A stretch of 64,000 nucleotides of DNA, taken from the NCBI GenBank assembly GCA_947034895.1, contig OX344763.1, forward strand, positions 81,487,093-81,551,092, written 5' to 3'. This document shows, piece by piece, positions 51,401-63,888 of this stretch. The notes below the pieces were generated by a model. That model saw nothing but the letters and a program-made list of their open reading frames with translations, had not been told where the DNA came from and searched no databases. Position 1 is the stretch's first letter, and each line of letters starts with the position of its first letter. The position numbers and the translations under genes are program-made. This DNA comes from Rhytidiadelphus loreus (lineage: Eukaryota > Streptophyta > Bryopsida > Hypnales > Hylocomiaceae).

Positions 51401-54400
51401 TTTAAAAGCGCATGAATCCCGAACTCATGAAATTTGAACGTGAAAGAGTGAAAACAATTTAATGTCCAAATTGCAAATGGCCGAAGCTCTTGCAATTAGG
51501 AAAAGAATATATGATTTGTGAAATTGTGTGGAACTTTCGGCAAGAATAAGAAAAATGGAATAAGCCATGCCCTGTATTTAAAAGCGCATGAATCCCGAAC
51601 TCATGAAATTTGAACGTGAAAGAGTGAAAACAATTTAATGTCCAAGTTGCAAATGGCCTAAGCTCTTGCAATTAGGAAAAGAATATATGATTTGTGAAAT
51701 TGTGTGGAACCCTAGGCAAGAATAAGAAAAATGGAATAAGCCATGCCCTGTATTTAAAAGCGCATGAATCCCGAACTCATGAAATTTGAACGTGAAAGAG
51801 TGAAAACAATTTAATGTCCAAGTTGCAAATGGCCTAAGCTCTTGCAACTAGGAAAAGAATATATGATTTGTGAAATTGTGTGGAACCCTAGGCAAGAATA
51901 AGAAAAATGGAATAAGCCATGCCCTGTATTTAAAAGCGCATGAATCCCGAACTCATGAAATTTGAACGTGAAAGAGTGAAAACAATTTAATGTCCAAATT
52001 GCAAATGGCCGAAGCTCTTGCAATTAGGAAAAGAATATATGATTTGTGAAATTGTGTGGAACTTTCGGCAAGAATAAGAAAAATGGAATAAGCCATGCCC
52101 TGTATTTAAAAGCGCATGAATCCCGAACTCATGAAATTTGAACGTGAAAGAGTGAAAACAATTTAATGTCCAAGTTGCAAATGGCCGAAGCTCTTGCAAT
52201 TAGGAAAAGAATATATGATTTGTGAAATTGTGTGGAACTTTCGGCAAGAATAAGAAAAATGGAATAAGCCATGCCCTGTATTTAAAAGCGCATGAATCCC
52301 GAACTCATGAAATTTGAACGTGAAAGAGTGAAAACAATTTAATGTCCAAGTTGCAAATGGCCGAAGCTCTTGCAATTAGGAAAAGAATATATGATTTGTG
52401 AAATTGTGTGGAACTTTCGGGAAGAATAAAAAAAATGGAATAAGCCATGCCCTGTATTTAAAAGCGCATGAATCCCGAACTCATGAAATTTGAACGTGAA
52501 AGAGTGAAAACAATTTAATGTCCAAATTGCAAATGGCCTAAGCTCTTGCAATTAGGAAAAGAATATATGATTTGTGAAATTGTGTGGAACCCTAGGCAAG
52601 AATAAGAAAAATGGAATAAGCCATGCCCTGTATTTAAAAGCGCATGAATCCCGAACTCATGAAATTTGAACGTGAAAGAGTGAAAACAATTTAATGTCCA
52701 AGTTGCAAATGGCCGAAGCTCTTGCAATTAGGAAAAGAATATATGATTTGTGAAATTGTGTGGAACTTTCGGCAAGAATAAGAAAAATGGAATAAGCCAT
52801 GCCCTGTATTTAAAAGCGCATGAATCCCGAACTCATGAAATTTGAACGTGAAAGAGTGAAAACAATTTAATGTCCAAGTTGCAAATGGCCGAAGCTCTTG
52901 CAATTAGGAAAAGAATATATGATTTGTGAAATTGTGTGGAACCCTAGGCAAGAATAAGAAAAATGGAATAAGCCATGCCCTGTATTTAAAAGCGCATGAA
53001 TCCCGAACTCATGAAATTTGAACGTGAAAGAGTGAAAACAATTTAATGTCCAAGTTGCAAATGGCCGAAGCTCTTGCAATTAGGAAAAGAATATATGATT
53101 TGTGAAATTGTGTGGAACCCTAGGCAAGAATAAAAAAAATGGAATAAGCCATGCCCTGTATTTAAAAGCGCATGAATCCCGAACTCATGAAATTTGAACG
53201 TGAAAGAGTGAAAACAATTTAATGTCCAAGTTGCAAATGGCCGAAGCTCTTGCAATTAGGAAAAGAATATATGATTTGTGAAATTGTGTGGAACTTTCGG
53301 CAAGAATAAGAAAAATGGAATAAGCCATGCCCTGTATTTAAAAGCGCATGAATCCCGAACTCATGAAATTTGAACGTGAAAGAGTGAAAACAATTTAATG
53401 TCCAAGTTGCAAATGGCCGAAGCTCTTGCAATTAGGAAAAGAATATATGATTTGGGAAATTGTGTGGAACCCTAGGCAAGAATAAGAAAAATGGAATAAG
53501 CCATGCCCTGTATTTAAAAGCGCATGAATCCCGAACTCATGAAATTTGAACGTGAAAGAGTGAAAACAATTTAATGTCCAAGTTGCAAATGGCCGAAGCT
53601 CTTGCAATTAGGAAAAGAATATATGATTTGTGAAATTGTGTGGAACCCTAGGCAAGAATAAGAAAAATGGAATAAGCCATGCCCTGTATTTAAAAGCGCA
53701 TGAATCCCGAACTCATGAAATTTGAACGTGAAAGAGTGAAAACAATTTAATGTCCAAGTTGCAAATGGCCTAAGCTCTTGCAATTAGGAAAAGAATATAT
53801 GATTTGTGAAATTGTGTGGAACCCTAGGCAAGAATAAAAAAAATGGAATAAGCCATGCCCTGTATTTAAAAGCGCATGAATCCCGAACTCATGAAATTTG
53901 AACGTGAAAGAGTGAAAACAATTTAATGTCCAAATTGCAAATGGCCGAAGCTCTTGCAATTAGGAAAAGAATATATGATTTGTGAAATTGTGTGGAACTT
54001 TCGGCAAGAATAAGAAAAATGGAATAAGCCATGCCCTGTATTTAAAAGCGCATGAATCCCGAACTCATGAAATTTGAACGTGAAAGAGTGAAAACAATTT
54101 AATGTCCAAGTTGCAAATGGCCTAAGCTCTTGCAATTAGGAAAAGAATATATGATTTGTGAAATTGTGTGGAACCCTAGGCAAGAATAAGAAAAATGGAA
54201 TAAGCCATGCCCTGTATTTAAAAGCGCATGAATCCCGAACTCATGAAATTTGAACGTGAAAGAGTGAAAACAATTTAATGTCCAAGTTGCAAATGGCCTA
54301 AGCTCTTGCAATTAGGAAAAGAATATATGATTTGTGAAATTGTGTGGAACCATAGGCAAGAATAAGAAAAATGGAATAAGCCATGCCCTGTATTTAAAAG

Positions 54401-54894
54401 CGCATGAATCCCGAACTCATGAAATTTGAACGTGAAAGAGTGAAAACAATTTAATGTCCAAATTGCAAATGGCCGAAGCTCTTGCAATTAGGAAAAGAAT
54501 ATATGATTTGTGAAATTGTGTGGAACTTTCGGCAAGAATAAGAAAAATGGAATAAGCCATGCCCTGTATTTAAAAGCGCATGAATCCCGAACTCATGAAA
54601 TTTGAACGTGAAAGAGTGAAAACAATTTAATGTCCAAGTTGCAAATGGCCGAAGCTCTTGCAATTAGGAAAAGAATATATGATTTGTGAAATTGTGTGGA
54701 ACTTTCGGCAAGAATAAGAAAAATGGAATAAGCCATGCCCTGTATTTAAAAGCGCATGAATCCCGAACTCATGAAATTTGAACGTGAAAGAGTGAAAACA
54801 ATTTAATGTCCAAGTTGCAAATGGCCGAAGCTCTTGCAATTAGGAAAAGAATATATGATTTGTGAAATTGTGTGGAACTTTCGGGAAGAATAAA
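48467..54894 (+). repeat. 12-/14-monomer HOR, three copies of changing length
   Basis: Three successive blocks begin at about 48,467, 50,579 and 53,043 with the same order of types. The marker t-to-g at monomer position 127 (atttggga) lies at 48,879, 50,991 and 53,455. The first interval is 2,112 bases (12 monomers) and the second is 2,464 (14 monomers). The extra length of the second interval comes from inserted monomers near 52,339-52,900, one of them a ctttcggg type. Private changes mark single copies, at 51,848 and 54,352. This is direct evidence that HOR length changes by whole monomers. Confidence 0.85.
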
Positions 54895-57290
54895 AAAAAT
54901 GGAATAAGCCATGCCCTGTATTTAAAAGCGCATGAATCCCGAACTCATGAAATTTGAACGTGAAAGAGTGAAAACAATTTAATGTCCAAATTGCAAATGG
55001 CCTAAGCTCTTGCAATTAGGAAAAGAATATATGATTTGTGAAATTGTGTGGAACCCTAGGCAAGAATAAAAAAAATGGAATAAGCCATGCCCTGTATTTA
55101 AAAGCGCATGAATCCCGAACTCATGAAATTTGAACGTGAAAGAGTGAAAACAATTTAATGTCCAAGTTGCAAATGGCCGAAGCTCTTGCAATTAGGAAAA
55201 GAATATATGATTTGTGAAATTGTGTGGAACTTTCGGCAAGAATAACAAAAATGGAATAAGCCATGCCCTGTATTTAAAAGCGCATGAATCCCGAACTCAT
55301 GAAATTTGAACGTGAAAGAGTGAAAACAATTTAATGTCCAAGTTGCAAATGGCCTAAGCTCTTGCAATTAGGAAAAGAATATATGATTTGTGAAATTGTG
55401 TGGAACTTTCGGGAAGAATAAAAAAAATGGAATAAGCCATGCCCTGTATTTAAAAGCGCATGAATCCCGAACTCATGAAATTTGAACGTGAAAGAGTGAA
55501 AACAATTTAATGTCCAAATTGCAAATGGCCTAAGCTCTTGCAATTAGGAAAAGAATATATGATTTGTGAAATTGTGTGGAACCCTAGGCAAGAATAAAAA
55601 AAATGGAATAAGCCATGCCCTGTATTTAAAAGCGCATGAATCCCGAACTCATGAAATTTGAACGTGAAAGAGTGAAAACAATTTAATGTCCAAGTTGCAA
55701 ATGGCCTAAGCTCTTGCAATTAGGAAAAGAATTTATGATTTGTGAAATTGTGTGGAACCCTAGGCAAGAATAAAAAAAATGGAATAAGCCATGCCCTGTA
55801 TTTAAAAGCGCATGAATCCCGAACTCATGAAATTTGAACGTGAAAGAGTGAAAACAATTTAATGTCCAAGTTGCAAATGGCCGAAGCTCTTGCAATTAGG
55901 AAAAGAATATATGATTTGTGAAATTGTGTGGAACCCTAGGCAAGAATAAGAAAAATGGAATAAGCCATGCCCTGTATTTAAAAGCGCATGAATCCCGAAC
56001 TCATGAAATTTGAACGTGAAAGAGTGAAAACAATTTAATGTCCAAGTTGCAAATGGCCTAAGCTCTTGCAATTAGGAAAAGAATATATGATTTGTGAAAT
56101 TGTGTGGAACTTTCGGCAAGAATAAGAAAAATGGAATAAGCCATGCCCTGTATTTAAAAGCGCATGAATCCCGAACTCATGAAATTTGAACGTGAAAGAG
56201 TGAAAACAATTTAATGTCCAAATTGCAAATGGCCTAAGCTCTTGCAATTAGGAAAAGAATATATGATTTGTGAAATTGTGTGGAACCCTAGGCAAGAATA
56301 AAAAAAATGGAATAAGCCATGCCCTGTATTTAAAAGCGCATGAATCCCGAACTCATGAAATTTGAACGTGAAAGAGTGAAAACAATTTAATGTCCAAGTT
56401 GCAAATGGCCGAAGCTCTTGCAATTAGGAAAAGAATATATGATTTGTGAAATTGTGTGGAACTTTCGGCAAGAATAACAAAAATGGAATAAGCCATGCCC
56501 TGTATTTAAAAGCGCATGAATCCCGAACTCATGAAATTTGAACGTGAAAGAGTGAAAACAATTTAATGTCCAAGTTGCAAATGGCCTAAGCTCTTGCAAT
56601 TAGGAAAAGAATATATGATTTGTGAAATTGTGTGGAACTTTCGGGAAGAATAAAAAAAATGGAATAAGCCATGCCCTGTATTTAAAAGCGCATGAATCCC
56701 GAACTCATGAAATTTGAACGTGAAAGAGTGAAAACAATTTAATGTCCAAATTGCAAATGGCCTAAGCTCTTGCAATTAGGAAAAGAATATATGATTTGTG
56801 AAATTGTGTGGAACCCTAGGCAAGAATAAAAAAAATGGAATAAGCCATGCCCTGTATTTAAAAGCGCATGAATCCCGAACTCATGAAATTTGAACGTGAA
56901 AGAGTGAAAACAATTTAATGTCCAAGTTGCAAATGGCCTAAGCTCTTGCAATTAGGAAAAGAATTTATGATTTGTGAAATTGTGTGGAACCCTAGGCAAG
57001 AATAAAAAAAATGGAATAAGCCATGCCCTGTATTTAAAAGCGCATGAATCCCGAACTCATGAAATTTGAACGTGAAAGAGTGAAAACAATTTAATGTCCA
57101 AGTTGCAAATGGCCGAAGCTCTTGCAATTAGGAAAAGAATATATGATTTGTGAAATTGTGTGGAACCCTAGGCAAGAATAAGAAAAATGGAATAAGCCAT
57201 GCCCTGTATTTAAAAGCGCATGAATCCCGAACTCATGAAATTTGAACGTGAAAGAGTGAAAACAATTTAATGTCCAAGTTGCAAATGGCC
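54895..57290 (+). repeat. 7-monomer HOR, 1,232 bp, about two copies
   Basis: Seven monomers repeat in tandem. The private change a to t (gaatttatg) at monomer position 117 occurs at 55,733 and 56,965, exactly 1,232 apart. The unusual ctttcgg/c type appears at the same place in both copies. The left break is at position 158 (54,894 a versus 56,126 g) and the right break at position 91 (56,059 t versus 57,291 g). It has the same length as the 7-mer near 2.2-4.8 kb but a different composition, so the two arose separately. Confidence 0.85.
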
Positions 57291-57618
57291 GAAGCTCTTG
57301 CAATTAGGAAAAGAATATATGATTTGTGAAATTGTGTGGAACTTTCGGCAAGAATAAGAAAAATGGAATAAGCCATGCCCTGTATTTAAAAGCGCATGAA
57401 TCCCGAACTCATGAAATTTGAACGTGAAAGAGTGAAAACAATTTAATGTCCAAGTTGCAAATGGCCTAAGCTCTTGCAATTAGGAAAAGAATATATGATT
57501 TGTGAAATTGTGTGGAACTTTCGGCAAGAATAAGAAAAATGGAATAAGCCATGCCCTGTATTTAAAAGCGCATGAATCCCGAACTCATGAAATTTGAACG
57601 TGAAAGAGTGAAAACAAT

Positions 57619-57831
57619 TTAATGTCCAAGTTGCAAATGGCCGAAGCTCTTGCAATTAGGAAAAGAATATATGATTTGTCAAATTGTGTGGAACTTTCGG
57701 CAAGAATAAGAAAAATGGAATAAGCCATGCCCTGTATTTAAAAGCGCATGAATCCCGAACTCATGAAATTTGAACGTGAAAGAGTGAAAACAATTTAATG
57801 TCCAAGTTGCAAATGGCCTAAGCTCTTGCAA
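57619..57831 (-). other. Monomer with the open frame broken at 57,680
   Basis: A g-to-c change at 57,680 (tttgtcaaa) makes a TGA stop on the minus strand. The same lesion sits at 62,608 in the next copy of the 28-mer. It is useful as a duplication marker, not as evidence of a lost gene. Confidence 0.85.
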
Positions 57832-58212
57832 TTAGGAAAAGAATATATGATTTGTGAAATTGTGTGGAACTTTCGGCAAGAATAAGAAAAATGGAATAAG
57901 CCATGCCCTGTATTTAAAAGCGCATGAATCCCGAACTCATGAAATTTGAACGTGAAAGAGTGAAAACAATTTAATGTCCAAGTTGCAAATGGCCTAAGCT
58001 CTTGCAATTAGGAAAAGAATATATGATTTGTGAAATTGTGTGGAACTTTCGGCAAGAATAAGAAAAATGGAATAAGCCATGCCCTGTATTTAAAAGCGCA
58101 TGAATCCCGAACTCATGAAATTTGAACGTGAAAGAGTGAAAACAATTTAATGTCCAAGTTGCAAATGGCCTAAGCTCTTGCAATTAGGAAAAGAATATAT
58201 GATTTGTGAAAG

Positions 58213-59988
58213 TGTGTGGAACTTTCGGCAAGAATAAGAAAAATGGAATAAGCCATGCCCTGTATTTAAAAGCGCATGAATCCCGAACTCATGAAATTTG
58301 AACGTGAAAGAGTGAAAACAATTTAATGTCCAAGTTGCAAATGGCCGAAGCTCTTGCAATTAGGAAAAGAATATATGATTTGTGAAATTGTGTGGAACTT
58401 TCGGCAAGAATAAGAAAAATGGAATAAGCCATGCCCTGTATTTAAAAGCGCATGAATCCCGAACTCATGAAATTTGAACGTGAAAGAGTGAAAACAATTT
58501 AATGTCCAAGTTGCAAATGGCCGAAGCTCTTGCAATTAGGAAAAGAATATATGATTTGTGAAATTGTGTGGAACTTTCGGGAAGAATAAAAAAAATGGAA
58601 TAAGCCATGCCCTGTATTTAAAAGCGCATGAATCCCGAACTCATGAAATTTGAACGTGAAAGAGTGAAAACAATTTAATGTCCAAATTGCAAATGGCCTA
58701 AGCTCTTGCAATTAGGAAAAGAATATATGATTTGTGAAATTGTGTGGAACCCTAGGCAAGAATAACAAAAATGGAATAAGCCATGCCCTGTATTTAAAAG
58801 CGCATGAATCCCGAACTCATGAAATTTGAACGTGAAAGAGTGAAAACAATTTAATGTCCAAGTTGCAAATGGCCGAAGCTCTTGCAATTAGGAAAAGAAT
58901 ATATGATTTGTGAAATTGTGTGGAACCCTAGGCAAGAATAAAAAAAATGGAATAAGCCATGCCCTGTATTTAAAAGCGCATGAATCCCGAACTCATGAAA
59001 TTTGAACGTGAAAGAGTGAAAACAATTTAATGTCCAAGTTGCAAATGGCCTAAGCTCTTGCAATTAGGAAAAGAATATATGATTTGTGAAATTGTGTGGA
59101 ACTTTCGGCAAGAATAAGAAAAATGGAATAAGCCATGCCCTGTATTTAAAAGCGCATGAATCCCGAACTCATGAAATTTGAACGTGAAAGAGTGAAAACA
59201 ATTTAATGTCCAAGTTGCAAATGGCCGAAGCTCTTGCAATTAGGAAAAGAATATATGATTTGTGAAATTGTGTGGAACTTTCGGCAAGAATAAGAAAAAT
59301 GGAATAAGCCATGCCCTGTATTTAAAAGCGCATGAATCCCGAACTCATGAAATTTGAACGTGAAAGAGTGAAAACAATTTAATGTCCAAGTTGCAAATGG
59401 CCGAAGCTCTTGCAATTAGGAAAAGAATATATGATTTGTGAAATTGTGTGGAACTTTCGGGAAGAATAAAAAAAATGGAATAAGCCATGCCCTGTATTTA
59501 AAAGCGCATGAATCCCGAACTCATGAAATTTGAACGTGAAAGAGTGAAAACAATTTAATGTCCAAATTGCAAATGGCCTAAGCTCTTGCAATTAGGAAAA
59601 GAATATATGATTTGTGAAATTGTGTGGAACCCTAGGCAAGAATAACAAAAATGGAATAAGCCATGCCCTGTATTTAAAAGCGCATGAATCCCGAACTCAT
59701 GAAATTTGAACGTGAAAGAGTGAAAACAATTTAATGTCCAAGTTGCAAATGGCCGAAGCTCTTGCAATTAGGAAAAGAATATATGATTTGTGAAATTGTG
59801 TGGAACCCTAGGCAAGAATAAAAAAAACGGAATAAGCCATGCCCTGTATTTAAAAGCGCATGAATCCCGAACTCATGAAATTTGAACGTGAAAGAGTGAA
59901 AACAATTTAATGTCCAAGTTGCAAATGGCCTAAGCTCTTGCAATTAGGAAAAGAATATATGATTTGTGAAATTGTGTGGAACTTTCGG
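58213..59988 (+). repeat. 5-monomer HOR, 880 bp, inside the 28-mer
   Basis: The order ctttcgg/g, ctttcggg/a, ccctagg/c (with 78 a and 91 t), ccctagg/a, ctttcgg/g from about 58,323 recurs 880 bases later from about 59,203. The left break is the private g at 58,212 and the right break is position 149 at 59,989. The second copy has a private t-to-c change at 59,828. In the copy-2 28-mer the first part of this series is present before the window ends. Confidence 0.8.
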
Positions 59989-62546
59989 GAAGAATAAAAA
60001 AAATGGAATAAGCCATGCCCTGTATTTAAAAGCGCATGAATCCCGAACTCATGAAATTTGAACGTGAAAGAGTGAAAACAATTTAATGTCCAAATTGCAA
60101 ATGGCCTAAGCTCTTGCAATTAGGAAAAGAATATATGATTTGTGAAATTGTGTGGAACCCTAGGCAAGAATAAAAAAAATGGAATAAGCCATGCCCTGTA
60201 TTTAAAAGCGCATGAATCCCGAACTCATGAAATTTGAACGTGAAAGAGTGAAAACAATTTAATGTCCAAATTGCAAATGGCCGAAGCTCTTGCAATTAGG
60301 AAAAGAATATATGATTTGTGAAATTGTGTGGAACTTTCGGCAAGAATAAGAAAAATGGAATAAGCCATGCCCTGTATTTAAAAGCGCATGAATCCCGAAC
60401 TCATGAAATTTGAACGTGAAAGAGTGAAAACAATTTAATGTCCAAGTTGCAAATGGCCGAAGCTCTTGCAATTAGGAAAAGAATATATGATTTGTGAAAT
60501 TGTGTGGAACTTTCGGGAAGAATAAAAAAAATGGAATAAGCCATGCCCTGTATTTAAAAGCGCATGAATCCCGAACTCATGAAATTTGAACGTGAAAGAG
60601 TGAAAACAATTTAATGTCCAAGTTGCAAATGGCCGAAGCTCTTGCAATTAGGAAAAGAATATATTATTTGTGAAATTGTGTGGAACTTTCGGCAAGAATA
60701 AGAAAAATGGAATAAGCCATGCCCTGTATTTAAAAGCGCATGAATCCCGAACTCATGAAATTTGAACGTGAAAGAGTGAAAACAATTTAATGTCCAAGTT
60801 GCAAATGGCCGAAGCTCTTGCAATTAGGAAAAGAATATATGATTTGTGAAATTGTGTGGAACCCTAGGCAAGAATAAAAAAAATGGAATAAGCCATGCCC
60901 TGTATTTAAAAGCGCATGAATCCCGAACTCATGAAATTTGAACGTGAAAGAGTGAAAACAATTTAATGTCCAAGTTGCAAATGGCCTAAGCTCTTGCAAT
61001 TAGGAAAAGAATATATGATTTGTGAAATTGTGTGGAACCCTAGGCAAGAATAAAAAAAATGGAATAAGCCATGCCCTGTATTTAAAAGCGCATGAATCCC
61101 GAACTCATGAAATTTGAACGTGAAAGAGTGAAAACAATTTAATGTCCAAATTGCAAATGGCCGAAGCTCTTGCAATTAGGAAAAGAATATATGATTTGTG
61201 AAATTGTGTGGAACTTTCGGCAAGAATAAGAAAAATGGAATAAGCCATGCCCTGTATTTAAAAGCGCATGAATCCCGAACTCATGAAATTTGAACGTGAA
61301 AGAGTGAAAACAATTTAATGTCCAAGTTGCAAATGGCCTAAGCTCTTGCAATTAGGAAAAGAATATATGATTTGTGAAATTGTGTGGAACCCTAGGCAAG
61401 AATAAGAAAAATGGAATAAGCCATGCCCTGTATTTAAAAGCGCATGAATCCCGAACTCATGAAATTTGAACGTGAAAGAGTGAAAACAATTTAATGTCCA
61501 AGTTGCAAATGGCCTAAGCTCTTGCAATTAGGAAAAGAATATATGATTTGTGAAATTGTGTGGAACTTTCGGCAAGAATAAGAAAAATGGAATAAGCCAT
61601 GCCCTGTATTTAAAAGCGCATGAATCCCGAACTCATGAAATTTGAACGTGAAAGAGTGAAAACAATTTAATGACCAAGTTGCAAATGGCCTAAGCTCTTG
61701 CAATTAGGAAAAGAATATATGATTTGTGAAATTGTGTGGAACCCTAGGCAAGAATAAAAAAAATGGAATAAGCCATGCCCTGTATTTAAAAGCGCATGAA
61801 TCCCGAACTCATGAAATTTGAACGTGAAAGAGTGAAAACAATTTAATGTCCAAGTTGCAAATGGCCGAAGCTCTTGCAATTAGGAAAAGAATATATGATT
61901 TGTGAAATTGTGTGGAACTTTCGGCAAGAATAAGAAAAATGGAATAAGCCATGCCCTGTATTTAAAAGCGCATGAATCCCGAACTCATGAAATTTGAACG
62001 TGAAAGAGTGAAAACAATTTAATGTCCAAGTTGCAAATGGCCGAAGCTCTTGCAATTAGGAAAAGAATATATGATTTGTGAAATTGTGTGGAACTTTCGG
62101 CAAGAATAAGAAAAATGGAATAAGCCATGCCCTGTATTTAAAAGCGCATGAATCCCGAACTCATGAAATTTGAACGTGAAAGAGTGAAAACAATTTAATG
62201 TCCAAGTTGCAAATGGCCGAAGCTCTTGCAATTAGGAAAAGAATATATGATTTGTGAAATTGTGTGGAACTTTCGGCAAGAATAACAAAAATGGAATAAG
62301 CCATGCCCTGTATTTAAAAGCGCATGAATCCCGAACTCATGAAATTTGAACGTGAAAGAGTGAAAACAATTTAATGTCCAAGTTGCAAATGGCCTAAGCT
62401 CTTGCAATTAGGAAAAGAATATATGATTTGTGAAATTGTGTGGAACTTTCGGCAAGAATAAGAAAAATGGAATAAGCCATGCCCTGTATTTAAAAGCGCA
62501 TGAATCCCGAACTCATGAAATTTGAACGTGAAAGAGTGAAAACAAT

Positions 62547-62759
62547 TTAATGTCCAAGTTGCAAATGGCCGAAGCTCTTGCAATTAGGAAAAGAATATAT
62601 GATTTGTCAAATTGTGTGGAACTTTCGGCAAGAATAAGAAAAATGGAATAAGCCATGCCCTGTATTTAAAAGCGCATGAATCCCGAACTCATGAAATTTG
62701 AACGTGAAAGAGTGAAAACAATTTAATGTCCAAGTTGCAAATGGCCTAAGCTCTTGCAA
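62547..62759 (-). other. Monomer with the open frame broken at 62,608
   Basis: This is the 28-monomer duplicate of the lesion at 57,680, with the same c at monomer position 128 and the same TGA stop on the minus strand. Confidence 0.85.
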
Positions 62760-63888
62760 TTAGGAAAAGAATATATGATTTGTGAAATTGTGTGGAACTT
62801 TCGGCAAGAATAAGAAAAATGGAATAAGCCATGCCCTGTATTTAAAAGCGCATGAATCCCGAACTCATGAAATTTGAACGTGAAAGAGTGAAAACAATTT
62901 AATGTCCAAGTTGCAAATGGCCTAAGCTCTTGCAATTAGGAAAAGAATATATGATTTGTGAAATTGTGTGGAACTTTCGGCAAGAATAAGAAAAATGGAA
63001 TAAGCCATGCCCTGTATTTAAAAGCGCATGAATCCCGAACTCATGAAATTTGAACGTGAAAGAGTGAAAACAATTTAATGTCCAAGTTGCAAATGGCCTA
63101 AGCTCTTGCAATTAGGAAAAGAATATATGATTTGTGAAAGTGTGTGGAACTTTCGGCAAGAATAAGAAAAATGGAATAAGCCATGCCCTGTATTTAAAAG
63201 CGCATGAATCCCGAACTCATGAAATTTGAACGTGAAAGAGTGAAAACAATTTAATGTCCAAGTTGCAAATGGCCGAAGCTCTTGCAATTAGGAAAAGAAT
63301 ATATGATTTGTGAAATTGTGTGGAACTTTCGGCAAGAATAAGAAAAATGGAATAAGCCATGCCCTGTATTTAAAAGCGCATGAATCCCGAACTCATGAAA
63401 TTTGAACGTGAAAGAGTGAAAACAATTTAATGTCCAAGTTGCAAATGGCCGAAGCTCTTGCAATTAGGAAAAGAATATATGATTTGTGAAATTGTGTGGA
63501 ACTTTCGGGAAGAATAAAAAAAATGGAATAAGCCATGCCCTGTATTTAAAAGCGCATGAATCCCGAACTCATGAAATTTGAACGTGAAAGAGTGAAAACA
63601 ATTTAATGTCCAAATTGCAAATGGCCTAAGCTCTTGCAATTAGGAAAAGAATATATGATTTGTGAAATTGTGTGGAACCCTAGGCAAGAATAACAAAAAT
63701 GGAATAAGCCATGCCCTGTATTTAAAAGCGCATGAATCCCGAACTCATGAAATTTGAACGTGAAAGAGTGAAAACAATTTAATGTCCAAGTTGCAAATGG
63801 CCGAAGCTCTTGCAATTAGGAAAAGAATATATGATTTGTGAAATTGTGTGGAACCCTAGGCAAGAATAAAAAAAATGGAATAAGCCAT

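Larger units (their letters stand above)
57359..62286 (+). repeat. 28-monomer HOR, copy 1 (4,928 bp)
   Basis: This is the first copy of a 28-monomer unit whose second copy starts at once downstream and runs off the window. Two private changes are shared 4,928 bases apart: g to c at monomer position 128 (57,680 and 62,608) and t to g at position 132 (58,212 and 63,140). The left edge is position 158, g at 57,358 but c at 62,286. The change at 57,680 stops the minus-strand frame. Inside this unit a five-monomer series is itself duplicated. Confidence 0.9.
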
